Shown piece by piece: positions 1 to 5,767 of a stretch of 6,870 nucleotides of DNA. The notes under the pieces were generated by a model. The model was not told the DNA's origin and ran no database searches. It saw only the letters and a list, made by a program, of their open reading frames with translations. The translations under genes were made by a program, and so were the position numbers. This stretch comes from an uncultured Eubacteriales bacterium (GTDB lineage Bacteria; Bacillota; Clostridia; Peptostreptococcales; Anaerovoracaceae): contig CADBFL010000094.1 of NCBI GenBank assembly GCA_902793875.1, forward strand, positions 1,814 to 8,683, in the 5' to 3' direction. How positions within the stretch are numbered: position 1 is the first letter of the stretch; each line of letters begins with the position of its first letter.

Positions 1-537
1 ACGCTCAAAACGATTCATCTTCTTCTCAATAAACTGTTCGAGCTTGGCAACTTTCAGATCATCGCCGTAGAATCCGCGGTATTCATAAAACACCTTTGCA
101 AATACTCTCAGTATCGCTGTCTTGTCTTTGTTGAGCGGGCTCTTCGAATCTATGTTGAACAGAATGGTGTCCGTCGGCGCTGAAGCGCAGCGCTCAAGCT
201 GAGCGAACATCATCGGATCATCGAACTTATCCGCGAAGTAATCGATCGCGTGCTTTCCCGCAACGACATCATTCGAGAGCAGATACGAAAGGATCTTCAG
301 GAAGTGAGATTTACCACTTCCGAAAAACCCCGAGATCCAGACTCCGATCTTATCGGTAGGCATTGTCAGAGATTTTTCATAATTGCCCATGAAAGTATTG
401 AAGTGCTTGCGGAGCTCACGGGTGATGATGTACTCGCGAAGTTCCTGTTCAATACTTCTCTCATCATTCTGCGCGACCTTGATGACTCCGTTGATGTCGC
501 GGTTGATGTCAGATTTGTAAATATCCCTAAGCTGCAT
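1..537 (-). CDS. brxC: BREX system P-loop ATPase BrxC, N-terminal part (cut by the left window edge)
   Basis: Reading from the ATG at 537 down to base 1 gives 179 open codons with no stop, so the gene runs out of the window. BrxC proteins are normally about 1,200 residues, so only the N-terminal seventh is here. The start MQLRDIYKSDINRDINGVIK is typical of BrxC. A textbook Walker A loop GFFGSGKS lies at residues 70-77 (catalytic K76), inside the family's characteristic GVWISGFFGSGKSHFLK stretch. BrxC is a large ATPase essential for BREX phage exclusion and is thought to act with the PglX methyltransferase and PglZ; the exact mechanism is not settled. A strong GGGAGGA ribosome site (545-551) lies 7 bases upstream of the ATG. 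The gap to brxB is 19 bp, so the two genes are surely cotranscribed. An open frame of 101 codons on the opposite strand here is only a shadow. Confidence 0.93.
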   Translation of the reverse strand, partial: MQLRDIYKSDINRDINGVIKVAQNDERSIEQELREYIITRELRKHFNTFMGNYEKSLTMPTDKIGVWISGFFGSGKSHFLKILSYLLSNDVVAGKHAIDYFADKFDDPMMFAQLERCASAPTDTILFNIDSKSPLNKDKTAILRVFAKVFYEYRGFYGDDLKVAKLEQFIEKKMNRFER

Positions 538-556
538 TTATTGATCCTCCCGTAAG

Positions 557-1120
557 CTATAGCAGATTGAAAGCCCTGTAGTAGTGGCCGTCCAGGAATT
601 TGCCGAAGAGTCCCAGATCCTGTCCGTTGAATGTCCCCGGATAAAGCATCAGGACCGGGATGTCGGCAAATATGTGCTGTATATTATCTAAGATCTTATG
701 CGACCTCATGAACGGATATACCTTGCCCACGCCGGTTATCAGCAGGACATCGCCGTGATTATGAGGTTCATATTGCATTTTTTCTACGAAAGCCTCCGGC
801 GTTGCCACCTTCTGGAGCTGTTCCTGAAGAAACTCCTTTCCCTTCTTCTCTTCCATAGAAGGAATGCTTTTGAGAATATGTTTGTCCTCGCATATCTCAA
901 GGAATATCTTATACAGATCGCATTCGATCAGACGGTATGGGACATCCTTCTTTTCGGAAAGGTTCCTGAAGTATGCCCTCACCGTCATTTCGTCTTTAGG
1001 GTCATAGCAAAAGACATGTATCCCTACTTCATTGGACAAGCCTTTATTTGTCAGAAAAGCTTCTTCTGACAGTCTTGCCGAGACCTTCTTCAGTTTGTCC
1101 ATAGTGCTTGTTTGTTCCAT
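557..1120 (-). CDS. brxB: BREX protein BrxB (DUF1788 family)
   Basis: This 187-aa protein matches the BrxB/DUF1788 pattern along its length. Near the N terminus is NKGLSNEVGIHVFCYDPKDE; in the middle, HNHGDVLLITGVGKVYPF; and at the end, PVLMLYPGTFNGQDLGLF followed by HYYRAFNLL. These blocks (NKGL..E, GVGxVYPF, YPGxxxGxxLxLF, YYRAF) are what I recognise of the family. The molecular role of BrxB is unknown, but it is required in type 1 BREX. Several start codons are possible: 1144 (inside brxA), 1123, 1120 and 1102. I chose 1120 because the GGAG at 1128-1131 sits 7 bases before it; the adjacent ATG at 1123 has only a 4-base spacing and is the next best. The gene follows brxA by 11 bp and precedes brxC by 19 bp. 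Confidence 0.92.
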   Translation of the reverse strand: MEQTSTMDKLKKVSARLSEEAFLTNKGLSNEVGIHVFCYDPKDEMTVRAYFRNLSEKKDVPYRLIECDLYKIFLEICEDKHILKSIPSMEEKKGKEFLQEQLQKVATPEAFVEKMQYEPHNHGDVLLITGVGKVYPFMRSHKILDNIQHIFADIPVLMLYPGTFNGQDLGLFGKFLDGHYYRAFNLL

Positions 1121-1127
1121 CATGGTG

Positions 1128-1134
1128 CTCCTTA
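1128..1134 (-). promoter_or_regulatory. Ribosome binding site of brxB fused to the brxA stop codon
   Basis: On the minus strand these bases read TAAGGAG: the brxA stop TAA runs directly into the GGAG for brxB. Ribosomes finishing brxA therefore terminate on the brxB binding site, which suggests translational coupling. The site supports a brxB start at 1120 (7-base spacing) or 1123 (4-base spacing) rather than at 1144, which lies upstream of it. Confidence 0.7.
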
Positions 1135-1731
1135 CCTGAAGCAATTAAAAGCCGGAAGTGCAGCGAGATCATTGTCTGCGCGTATTGCATCCTCCAGCTC
1201 AGGCGCTATCGATATCATGTTTAGTTTAGTGGATTTGGTGGAGTCAAGATATCCGCATTCGACCAGGCATTTTTTCAGGACCTGCTTGATCTTTTTGATA
1301 GTTGCATCGCTCCAGGATGCAACAGTGTCATTCTGCTCCTGCAGTTGAAAAAAGAAGATATTAAGATCTTTTCCGGAGAACTCGAATTCCTGAGTTCTGA
1401 ATTTTTCACCGATGACCGTTGTCATGAAATCCCTTACGATGCGATTGTATTTCATCATCGCATAGAGATTGATCTGCTTGGCCACTTCGGCTGAAGCGTT
1501 TGCAAGATAATAGACCAGAGTCTCAGAATCCAGAGCGTCTATCCTCTGAAAACATGTTTTTGCTATCGATTTTGTCATCCTCTCAGTCGGAAACTGGAAG
1601 AGGTTTTCTTCACAAATTTTTTCGACGATCTCATCACGGTCCAGGCCCTGTTCCATCAGATTCGCAACTGTTCTTATTTCATAAAACAAGAACTGCTCTC
1701 TTGTGAGGCCGCCGTTATACTCACTCTTCAT
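1132..1731 (-). CDS. brxA: BREX protein BrxA (DUF1819 family)
   Basis: This 199-aa protein has the usual BrxA length and layout. The start contains GGLTREQFLFYEIRTVANLM, followed by the conserved EENLFQFPTERMTKSIAK block (residues ~42-59) and then a helical region with KYNRIVRDFMTTVIGEKF. The C-terminal third (WSDATIKKIKQVLKKCLVEC) looks like a winged-helix-type module. BrxA is the first gene of type 1 BREX loci; it has been likened to NusB and described as DNA-binding, but its job in defence is not firmly known. The ATG at 1731 has a GGAG 12 bases upstream (1744-1747), a rather long spacing, so initiation may be modest. The gene has its own promoter in the 212-bp spacer upstream and heads the brxA-brxB-brxC transcript. 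Local GC (about 37-47% in lines I counted) is lower than in the helicase gene to the right. Confidence 0.93.
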   Translation of the reverse strand: MKSEYNGGLTREQFLFYEIRTVANLMEQGLDRDEIVEKICEENLFQFPTERMTKSIAKTCFQRIDALDSETLVYYLANASAEVAKQINLYAMMKYNRIVRDFMTTVIGEKFRTQEFEFSGKDLNIFFFQLQEQNDTVASWSDATIKKIKQVLKKCLVECGYLDSTKSTKLNMISIAPELEDAIRADNDLAALPAFNCFR

Positions 1732-1775
1732 TATCGCTATTTTCTCCAGTAAATAGGCAATTTCTGTATTGGTTA

Positions 1776-1805
1776 ATTATACTACGGCATAAGGAATTAC
1801 GGCAA
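1776..1805 (-). promoter_or_regulatory. Sigma-70-type promoter of the brxA-brxB-brxC operon
   Basis: On the minus strand a perfect -10 box TATAAT lies at 1776-1781 and a -35 box TTGCCG (four of six consensus bases) at 1800-1805, separated by 18 bp. The expected transcript start is near 1769, giving a leader of about 38 bases before the brxA ATG at 1731. This is the best minus-strand promoter in the spacer, so BREX is probably transcribed independently of the exonuclease gene upstream. The -35 box coincides with the left arm of an inverted repeat. Confidence 0.62.
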
Positions 1806-1816
1806 TTAATGTTGCC
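1801..1816. repeat. Inverted repeat GGCAA-N6-TTGCC, candidate operator of the BREX promoter
   Basis: Arms GGCAA (1801-1805) and TTGCC (1812-1816) pair perfectly around a 6-bp spacer, and the left arm covers the -35 box of the brx promoter. Two further GGCAAT half-sites occur in the same spacer, at 1756-1761 and 1841-1846. A repressor dimer bound here would block RNA polymerase. BREX loci are often controlled by a WYL-domain regulator (BrxR), but no such gene is in this window, so the binding protein is unknown. Confidence 0.4.
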
Positions 1817-1865
1817 CTGTAAATAATATGATCTGCTTCAGGCAATCCACCAACTCTTATCGATG

Positions 1866-1894
1866 CTGACAGAGCAGAGATCAGTTTATATAAT
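1866..1894 (+). promoter_or_regulatory. Near-consensus promoter on the plus strand, no recognised target gene
   Basis: CTGACA (1866-1871, five of six -35 bases) is followed after exactly 17 bp by a perfect TATAAT (1889-1894). It points away from brxA, and transcription would start near 1901 and run antisense into the 3' end of the exonuclease gene. The only small frame beyond it (ATG at 1910, 27 codons) has no ribosome site. It could drive an antisense or small RNA, or it could be chance in AT-rich DNA. Confidence 0.4.
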
Positions 1895-1943
1895 TGTACA
1901 ACAACAGCGATGAGGATCTTTCAACAAAAACATTCTTTTCGCT

Positions 1944-2516
1944 TTAAACCTCGTATCCATCGAGCCCTTCTGACAGATCCAGTTTGCTCATGACCTTTAC
2001 CGTATTGATTGCATCGTTGAGCGCATCATGGCTGCGGTCAGGCTTGATGTCCAGCTTCCACATGGCATAGGCAAGCGCTTTGTTGCCGCAGTCCTGTGTT
2101 ACCTGATCATCAAAGACGATCTGCATGTCATAGCATTCCGGCAGCACTTTATAATCCATGCCATGGATAATCATATTGTCCTCAAGCATATAGATGTCGT
2201 TCCCGCTCCATGTAACGAAGACATACTCATCGCCGCACCATTCGAGGAATTCCTCGCAGACATCTTTGAAAGGCCTTGCCCCGGCAAGCGTCTCATCTGT
2301 TATGTCAGTGATCTGAGTGACGTGTTTGCTCATCTTCGGATAATAGACAGGCTTTACGAATTCGCAATACCTGCCCGTTACTTCCATATTCTCAAGAGAA
2401 TCGATCTTTACAGCGCCGAACTGTATTATCTCCCCGCTCAGTCTTATAGGGTCTCTCACGAGTCTCTGCGGTGATAACGGCTGGTTCCATTCCAGATCCA
2501 TGACTATGTAATTCAT
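1944..2516 (-). CDS. DEDDh-type 3'-5' exonuclease (RNase T / DNA Pol III epsilon superfamily)
   Basis: This 190-aa single-domain protein is a 3'-5' exonuclease of the DnaQ-like fold. Motif I is YIVMDLEW with D7 and E9; GEIIQFGAVKI (28-38) is the usual following strand; motif II is WSGNDIYML with D107; motif III is HDALNDA with H163 and D168 (the H-x4-D of the DEDDh class). All five catalytic residues are present, so it should be active on single-stranded DNA or RNA ends; the substrate cannot be told from sequence. An ATG at 2528 is also in frame, but I start at 2516 because a GGGGTG lies just upstream of it, while nothing suitable precedes 2528. It lies 212 bp upstream of brxA in the same direction, but brxA has its own promoter, so it may be only a neighbour of BREX rather than a component. 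Confidence 0.88.
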   Translation of the reverse strand: MNYIVMDLEWNQPLSPQRLVRDPIRLSGEIIQFGAVKIDSLENMEVTGRYCEFVKPVYYPKMSKHVTQITDITDETLAGARPFKDVCEEFLEWCGDEYVFVTWSGNDIYMLEDNMIIHGMDYKVLPECYDMQIVFDDQVTQDCGNKALAYAMWKLDIKPDRSHDALNDAINTVKVMSKLDLSEGLDGYEV

Positions 2517-2527
2517 ACTGCACCCCA
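2517..2527 (-). promoter_or_regulatory. Ribosome binding site deciding the exonuclease start
   Basis: The minus strand reads TGGGGTGCAGT immediately before the ATG at 2516. The GGGGTG core lies 4 bases upstream of that ATG and is inside the coding frame if the upstream ATG at 2528 were used. This favours the shorter 190-aa protein. Confidence 0.45.
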
Positions 2528-2582
2528 TTTCATTTTTTCTGCGATTTTCTTACAATCAAATTCTAACGGATGGGCTGTCTCA

Positions 2583-2672
2583 AAAAACAGACACAAAAAA
2601 TGCGCCCACCAGCTGCCCACCAGCAATGGCGAGCGCGAATGTTGCACCCAGCGTAGAAACTATAGCAGCCCC
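2583..2672 (-). other. In-frame hydrophobic open stretch directly after the helicase stop codon
   Basis: Immediately after the helicase UAG (2673-2675), the same frame stays open for 30 codons before a UGA at 2580-2582. The encoded peptide is strongly hydrophobic with GxxxG-like spacing (for example LGATFALAIAGGQLVGAFF), resembling a transmembrane helix. It has no ATG, GTG or TTG near its beginning and no ribosome site, so it is not an independent gene. It may be a remnant of a lost membrane-protein gene, a read-through tail, or coincidence. Confidence 0.3.
2604..2624. repeat. Short tandem duplication (10-bp unit, 11-bp period, two copies)
   Basis: GCCCACCAGC occurs at 2604-2613 and again at 2615-2624, separated by one T. 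It lies within the hydrophobic open stretch downstream of the helicase gene. The repeat is too short to assign to a known element. Confidence 0.6.
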
Positions 2673-5183
2673 CTACCCGCTTATATTCCTGTAATAATTA
2701 TCCAGGTCTTCGTGCATCTGTTTTCTTATGATCTCGTAGTCGTCCTGATCAAGCTTTGAGAACAGCGCATGGTTCATTGAGATCATCCCGAGTTCTTTCG
2801 AATAGTACAGGAAGCGCTTTCTTTCGAATTTCTCGAAGGGATTCGCGAGCATGTTCTGCCGCACGCTCTTTCTGTCCCGCAGGAACGCCGCTGTATACGG
2901 ACAGTTCTTTCTGTCGACAGGCAGTCCTTTCTCTATCCTGCTTTCATAAAATGCGATGTAGTCTGTCAGTATGTCGTCTATCCCGGCATCTCCGATGCTG
3001 TTCATGTTTTTGAGCAGTGAAAGCAGGAATGGCATTTTATACGAAAGACTGTAGTCCCGCTCTTCGAGGAAAGCGAAAAAGTCGTCCTTTATCGTCTCGT
3101 CGTTATGCTCCGGTATATCGTTTTCGGCCCTGATCGCAGCCACGTTCTCCGGACTGAAAAGGTATATGCTGCGGGATCCGAAGCTTATCACCTCGGACGG
3201 CTGTATCTTTCCCTTCCTGATCCAGCTTACGATGCTGCCGGTGCTCATGAAAAACTCTCTGGCAAGCTGTTCCTGATTCAGGTATGATCCGTACTTCTCC
3301 TCGAAGGTCTCGACATCGACCTCGACGACGCGCTCCACTCTTTCCCGGAGCCCGTCGGCAACAATGATATCCCCTGCCTTATAGTCGCGCTTCAGTATGT
3401 TCCCGAACGGCACGTAATATGCATTGGCGAAGATCGAATGCATGCTGCACGGTTTTGCCATGGCGCCGTATTCATCGACGACATCCACCACGAATACGTT
3501 TTTCTTGCTGTCGGTTTTTCTGAGCCCCCTGCCGATCTGCTGCAGGTACAGCACCCTTGAGATAGTCGGCCTTGCCATGACGAGGATCCCAAGCTCGGGA
3601 TAGTCCCATCCCTCGGAGATCATGCTGCAGGCACACAGAAAGCGGATCTTTTTCTCTTTGAAGTCCCGCATGATCTTAGCGGGATCCTTTTCTCTGCTGG
3701 TATAGGCTCTGGCGGATATGCCTGCTTCCTGCAGGACCCTTTCCATCTCCCTTGCATGCTCGGTGTTCACGCAGAAGATGATGCCCTGCCGCTCGCCCAC
3801 TTCGCCTTCGCAGAAATATTCCCTTATGACATCCGCTATCAGCTGATTCCTGGATGTGACTCTGATGGATCTCTCAAGATCGGCGTTCACATAGTCCTTG
3901 CCGTTGAAGCGGACCTCGCTGAGATCGAGATTGGTCTCGATCCTGTAGACATTGGCCTGCGCGACTATCCCCTTCTCCATCGCTTTCTGGAGCGACAGCT
4001 CGGTCTCATAATTCCCGAAGACCGTCTCGAGCTTCAGCCGGTCGGGTCTTTCGTCCGTTGCTGTCAGCCCGATCAGGAATCCGGGCGTAAAATACTGTAT
4101 GACTCTTTTCAGCACAGGCGAGACAGCGTGGTGGGCCTCGTCCACGACGATATAGTCGAAGTGGTCCTTCTCATAATCGCGGAAGTGCCTCATCATGTAC
4201 GCATAAGTCGTGATGAGGATATTGTCCCGGTATCCGGGCCAGGCTGCCCCGGCCCTGTCATTCCAGTCATCGACGATGATCTTTGACGGGGCGAGTATGA
4301 GCGCCTTTCTGCCCGGATCCTCCGCGATGAATGCCGCAAGGTCCTCTTCGATGACACGGGACTTGCCGCTCGCGGTCGGGAACACGACAAGAAATGAGCA
4401 CACTCCCTTTTCTCTTTGCTCGCGGATCTTCTGCAGAGTATCTCTCTGATGCTCGTACAGCTCAAAGCTCCGCTCGAGCAGCAGTCCCTTTTCTACGAAG
4501 CTGTCAGTGCCGCTTCCGAAATACGATCTTATATCGTCTGCGATGCGCGAACCGAATGTGCAGTCCTCGGTAGAAAACCTATAGAGCCTTATCCCCCATT
4601 CGGTGCATGCGTTCTGCTTCTGCAGCTGCCTGCGGTAGCGCTCTTCGCCGATGACCTGCGGGTGGTGATAGGTTATCCCGTTCTCTTCGACCGCGATGTC
4701 TCCGTTCTCAGTGTGGATGACATAGTCAAGATAGAAGCTGCTTCCGTGCTCATCGGAAATGAGGTATTCCTTGTTGAGATACTTCAGCGCCGACAGCCCG
4801 TAAACATTCGTGAAGTTCTGCTCGAACATGAACTCGAGCGGCGATGCATCAGCGCTGTCTTCGCGGCTGAATGAGCGGACATGAAAATCCGGCACGATCT
4901 TTTTCCCGCTGTATGCTTCGAAGTCCTCTGCGAGAAAGCGGTGCACCTTATCGTATCTGCTCATGTAGCTGTTCTGCTTGTCGGTGATAAGGGAGTACGG
5001 GAACAGCTTGCCGTCCGGTCCCGGCTCGCATATGCCGCGGTCGAGGATCAGAGCGCTGCTGCCGGACACATAAAAATCGCTCATGCCGCCGTTCGGGTAT
5101 TTCACGGCCTCGACATGCTCGTACCTGTTGTTCCGGAACCATACGTCGGCTATTCGGTTTTCCGCAGTAGTACGTTCAGCCAT
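2673..5183 (-). CDS. Nuclease-helicase fusion: PD-(D/E)XK-like domain, SF2 DEAH helicase, helix-turn-helix
   Basis: From the ATG at 5183 this is 836 aa. Residues ~137-216 resemble a DUF559/Vsr-type nuclease: LDYVI (D153), IAVEENG (E166), then HH and an R/K-rich helix and GIRLYRFSTEDC. Residues ~240-580 form a full SF2 helicase: Walker A PTASGKS (269-275), DEAH (348-351), LTAT (373-376), ISEGWDYPEL and QQIGRGLR (548-555, arginine finger). Residues ~635-686 (QEQLAREFFMSTGSIVSWIR, then YLFSPENVAAIR) look like an excisionase/MerR-type HTH. The last ~150 residues are helical and unrecognised. It should be a DNA- or RNA-translocating ATPase with a nicking or cutting domain; the role is inferred as defence. 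A GTG at 5225 (850 aa) is possible; neither start has a clear ribosome site. The gene overlaps the methyltransferase end by 34 bp. GC is high (about 57-60% in several lines counted). Confidence 0.85.
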   Translation of the reverse strand: MAERTTAENRIADVWFRNNRYEHVEAVKYPNGGMSDFYVSGSSALILDRGICEPGPDGKLFPYSLITDKQNSYMSRYDKVHRFLAEDFEAYSGKKIVPDFHVRSFSREDSADASPLEFMFEQNFTNVYGLSALKYLNKEYLISDEHGSSFYLDYVIHTENGDIAVEENGITYHHPQVIGEERYRRQLQKQNACTEWGIRLYRFSTEDCTFGSRIADDIRSYFGSGTDSFVEKGLLLERSFELYEHQRDTLQKIREQREKGVCSFLVVFPTASGKSRVIEEDLAAFIAEDPGRKALILAPSKIIVDDWNDRAGAAWPGYRDNILITTYAYMMRHFRDYEKDHFDYIVVDEAHHAVSPVLKRVIQYFTPGFLIGLTATDERPDRLKLETVFGNYETELSLQKAMEKGIVAQANVYRIETNLDLSEVRFNGKDYVNADLERSIRVTSRNQLIADVIREYFCEGEVGERQGIIFCVNTEHAREMERVLQEAGISARAYTSREKDPAKIMRDFKEKKIRFLCACSMISEGWDYPELGILVMARPTISRVLYLQQIGRGLRKTDSKKNVFVVDVVDEYGAMAKPCSMHSIFANAYYVPFGNILKRDYKAGDIIVADGLRERVERVVEVDVETFEEKYGSYLNQEQLAREFFMSTGSIVSWIRKGKIQPSEVISFGSRSIYLFSPENVAAIRAENDIPEHNDETIKDDFFAFLEERDYSLSYKMPFLLSLLKNMNSIGDAGIDDILTDYIAFYESRIEKGLPVDRKNCPYTAAFLRDRKSVRQNMLANPFEKFERKRFLYYSKELGMISMNHALFSKLDQDDYEIIRKQMHEDLDNYYRNISG

Positions 5184-5758
5184 TTTTCGCTGTCTCTGCC
5201 GGGCCTCACGTCTGATGTGATCCACAGCCTGATGATCTCAAAGCCGCCGGTATCCTTGAGCAGCCTGCCGAAGCTTTCTTCTGTCATGTCTGTAAAATAT
5301 CTGCCGTTTCGCTCGCCCGAAAAGTCGCCGTACTTGAAGGATGTGTACAGTATCCCGCCCGGTCTCAGCGCGGCGCGGATCTTCTGCATGACTTCGGCCA
5401 GCTCCGTCCGGTCCAGATGGAGGATGGAAGAGCACGCCCATATGCCGTCGTACTCTTCTTCGGCGTCAAGGTCCTGAAAGAGCATGAGCCTGACAGGAAG
5501 GCCCGAGTGAGCTGCCGCGACTCTGACCATCTCCTCCGAGCCGTCGACCGCATCGACGCGAAAGCCTTTATCTTTGAAATATCTGGCGTCACGCCCCGAG
5601 CCGCATCCGAAGTCCAGGATATGCCCGCCCCTCGGGATGTACTCGAGAAAGCTGTCCTGCATCATCGCAAAGTCGACGTCCTGCGTGCCCTCGGTAAAGG
5701 AGCCGGCGTTTTTGTTGTAATATTCAAGTGTTTTGCTGATGTTTTCTTTTTCTGTCAT
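5150..5758 (-). CDS. Class I SAM-dependent methyltransferase
   Basis: This 202-aa protein is a compact Rossmann-fold methyltransferase. Motif I is ILDFGCGSGRDA (47-58), the SAM-binding glycine loop. VDAVDGSEEM (68-77) carries the acidic ribose contact, EEYDGIWACSSILHL (101-115) fills the motif IV position, and ALRPGGILYTSFKYG (130-144) is the post-catalytic strand. A conserved tail, ITSDVRPGRDSEKWLNVLLR, belongs to the same subgroup. There is no DPPY/NPPF motif, so it does not look like an adenine or cytosine-N4 DNA methyltransferase. The UbiE/TehB-like fold favours a small molecule, RNA or protein substrate, which cannot be named. The gene starts 9 bp after the zinc-ribbon gene behind a weak AGG site, and its last 34 bp overlap the helicase gene, so the three are likely translated from one message. 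Confidence 0.86.
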   Translation of the reverse strand: MTEKENISKTLEYYNKNAGSFTEGTQDVDFAMMQDSFLEYIPRGGHILDFGCGSGRDARYFKDKGFRVDAVDGSEEMVRVAAAHSGLPVRLMLFQDLDAEEEYDGIWACSSILHLDRTELAEVMQKIRAALRPGGILYTSFKYGDFSGERNGRYFTDMTEESFGRLLKDTGGFEIIRLWITSDVRPGRDSEKWLNVLLRKTE

Positions 5759-5767
5759 AAGCGCCTG

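Noticed and set aside
250..555. 101-codon open frame on the plus strand at the left end
   Set aside because: It lies opposite the BrxC coding sequence, which has a clear Walker A motif and family similarity; the plus frame has no ribosome site and no recognisable domain.
1906..1943. AGCGA / TCGCT inverted repeat downstream of the exonuclease as a terminator
   Set aside because: Only a 5-bp stem with a 28-base loop and no U-tract; the terminator of the exonuclease gene is not identifiable.
1910..1993. 27-codon plus-strand frame after the orphan promoter as a small protein gene
   Set aside because: No ribosome site precedes the ATG, and most of it is antisense to the exonuclease C terminus; the peptide has no recognisable feature.
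2571..2594. GGGCTGTCTCAAAAAACAGACA resembling an insertion-sequence end or a terminator hairpin
   Set aside because: The inverted repeat TGTCT/AGACA has only 5 bp around an 8-base spacer; no partner end, target duplication or transposase fragment is visible, and there is no proper U-tract after a GC-rich stem.
3756..5477. Several long plus-strand open frames (up to 198 codons) opposite the helicase and methyltransferase
   Set aside because: They mirror GC-rich minus-strand genes with full motif sets; their translations are low in recognisable motifs and lack ribosome sites.
5150..5758. Methyltransferase as the DNA modification enzyme of a restriction system
   Set aside because: The expected catalytic motif (DPPY, NPPF or the cytosine-C5 PC motif) is absent; the motif IV position reads ACSSILHL, as in small-molecule-type enzymes.
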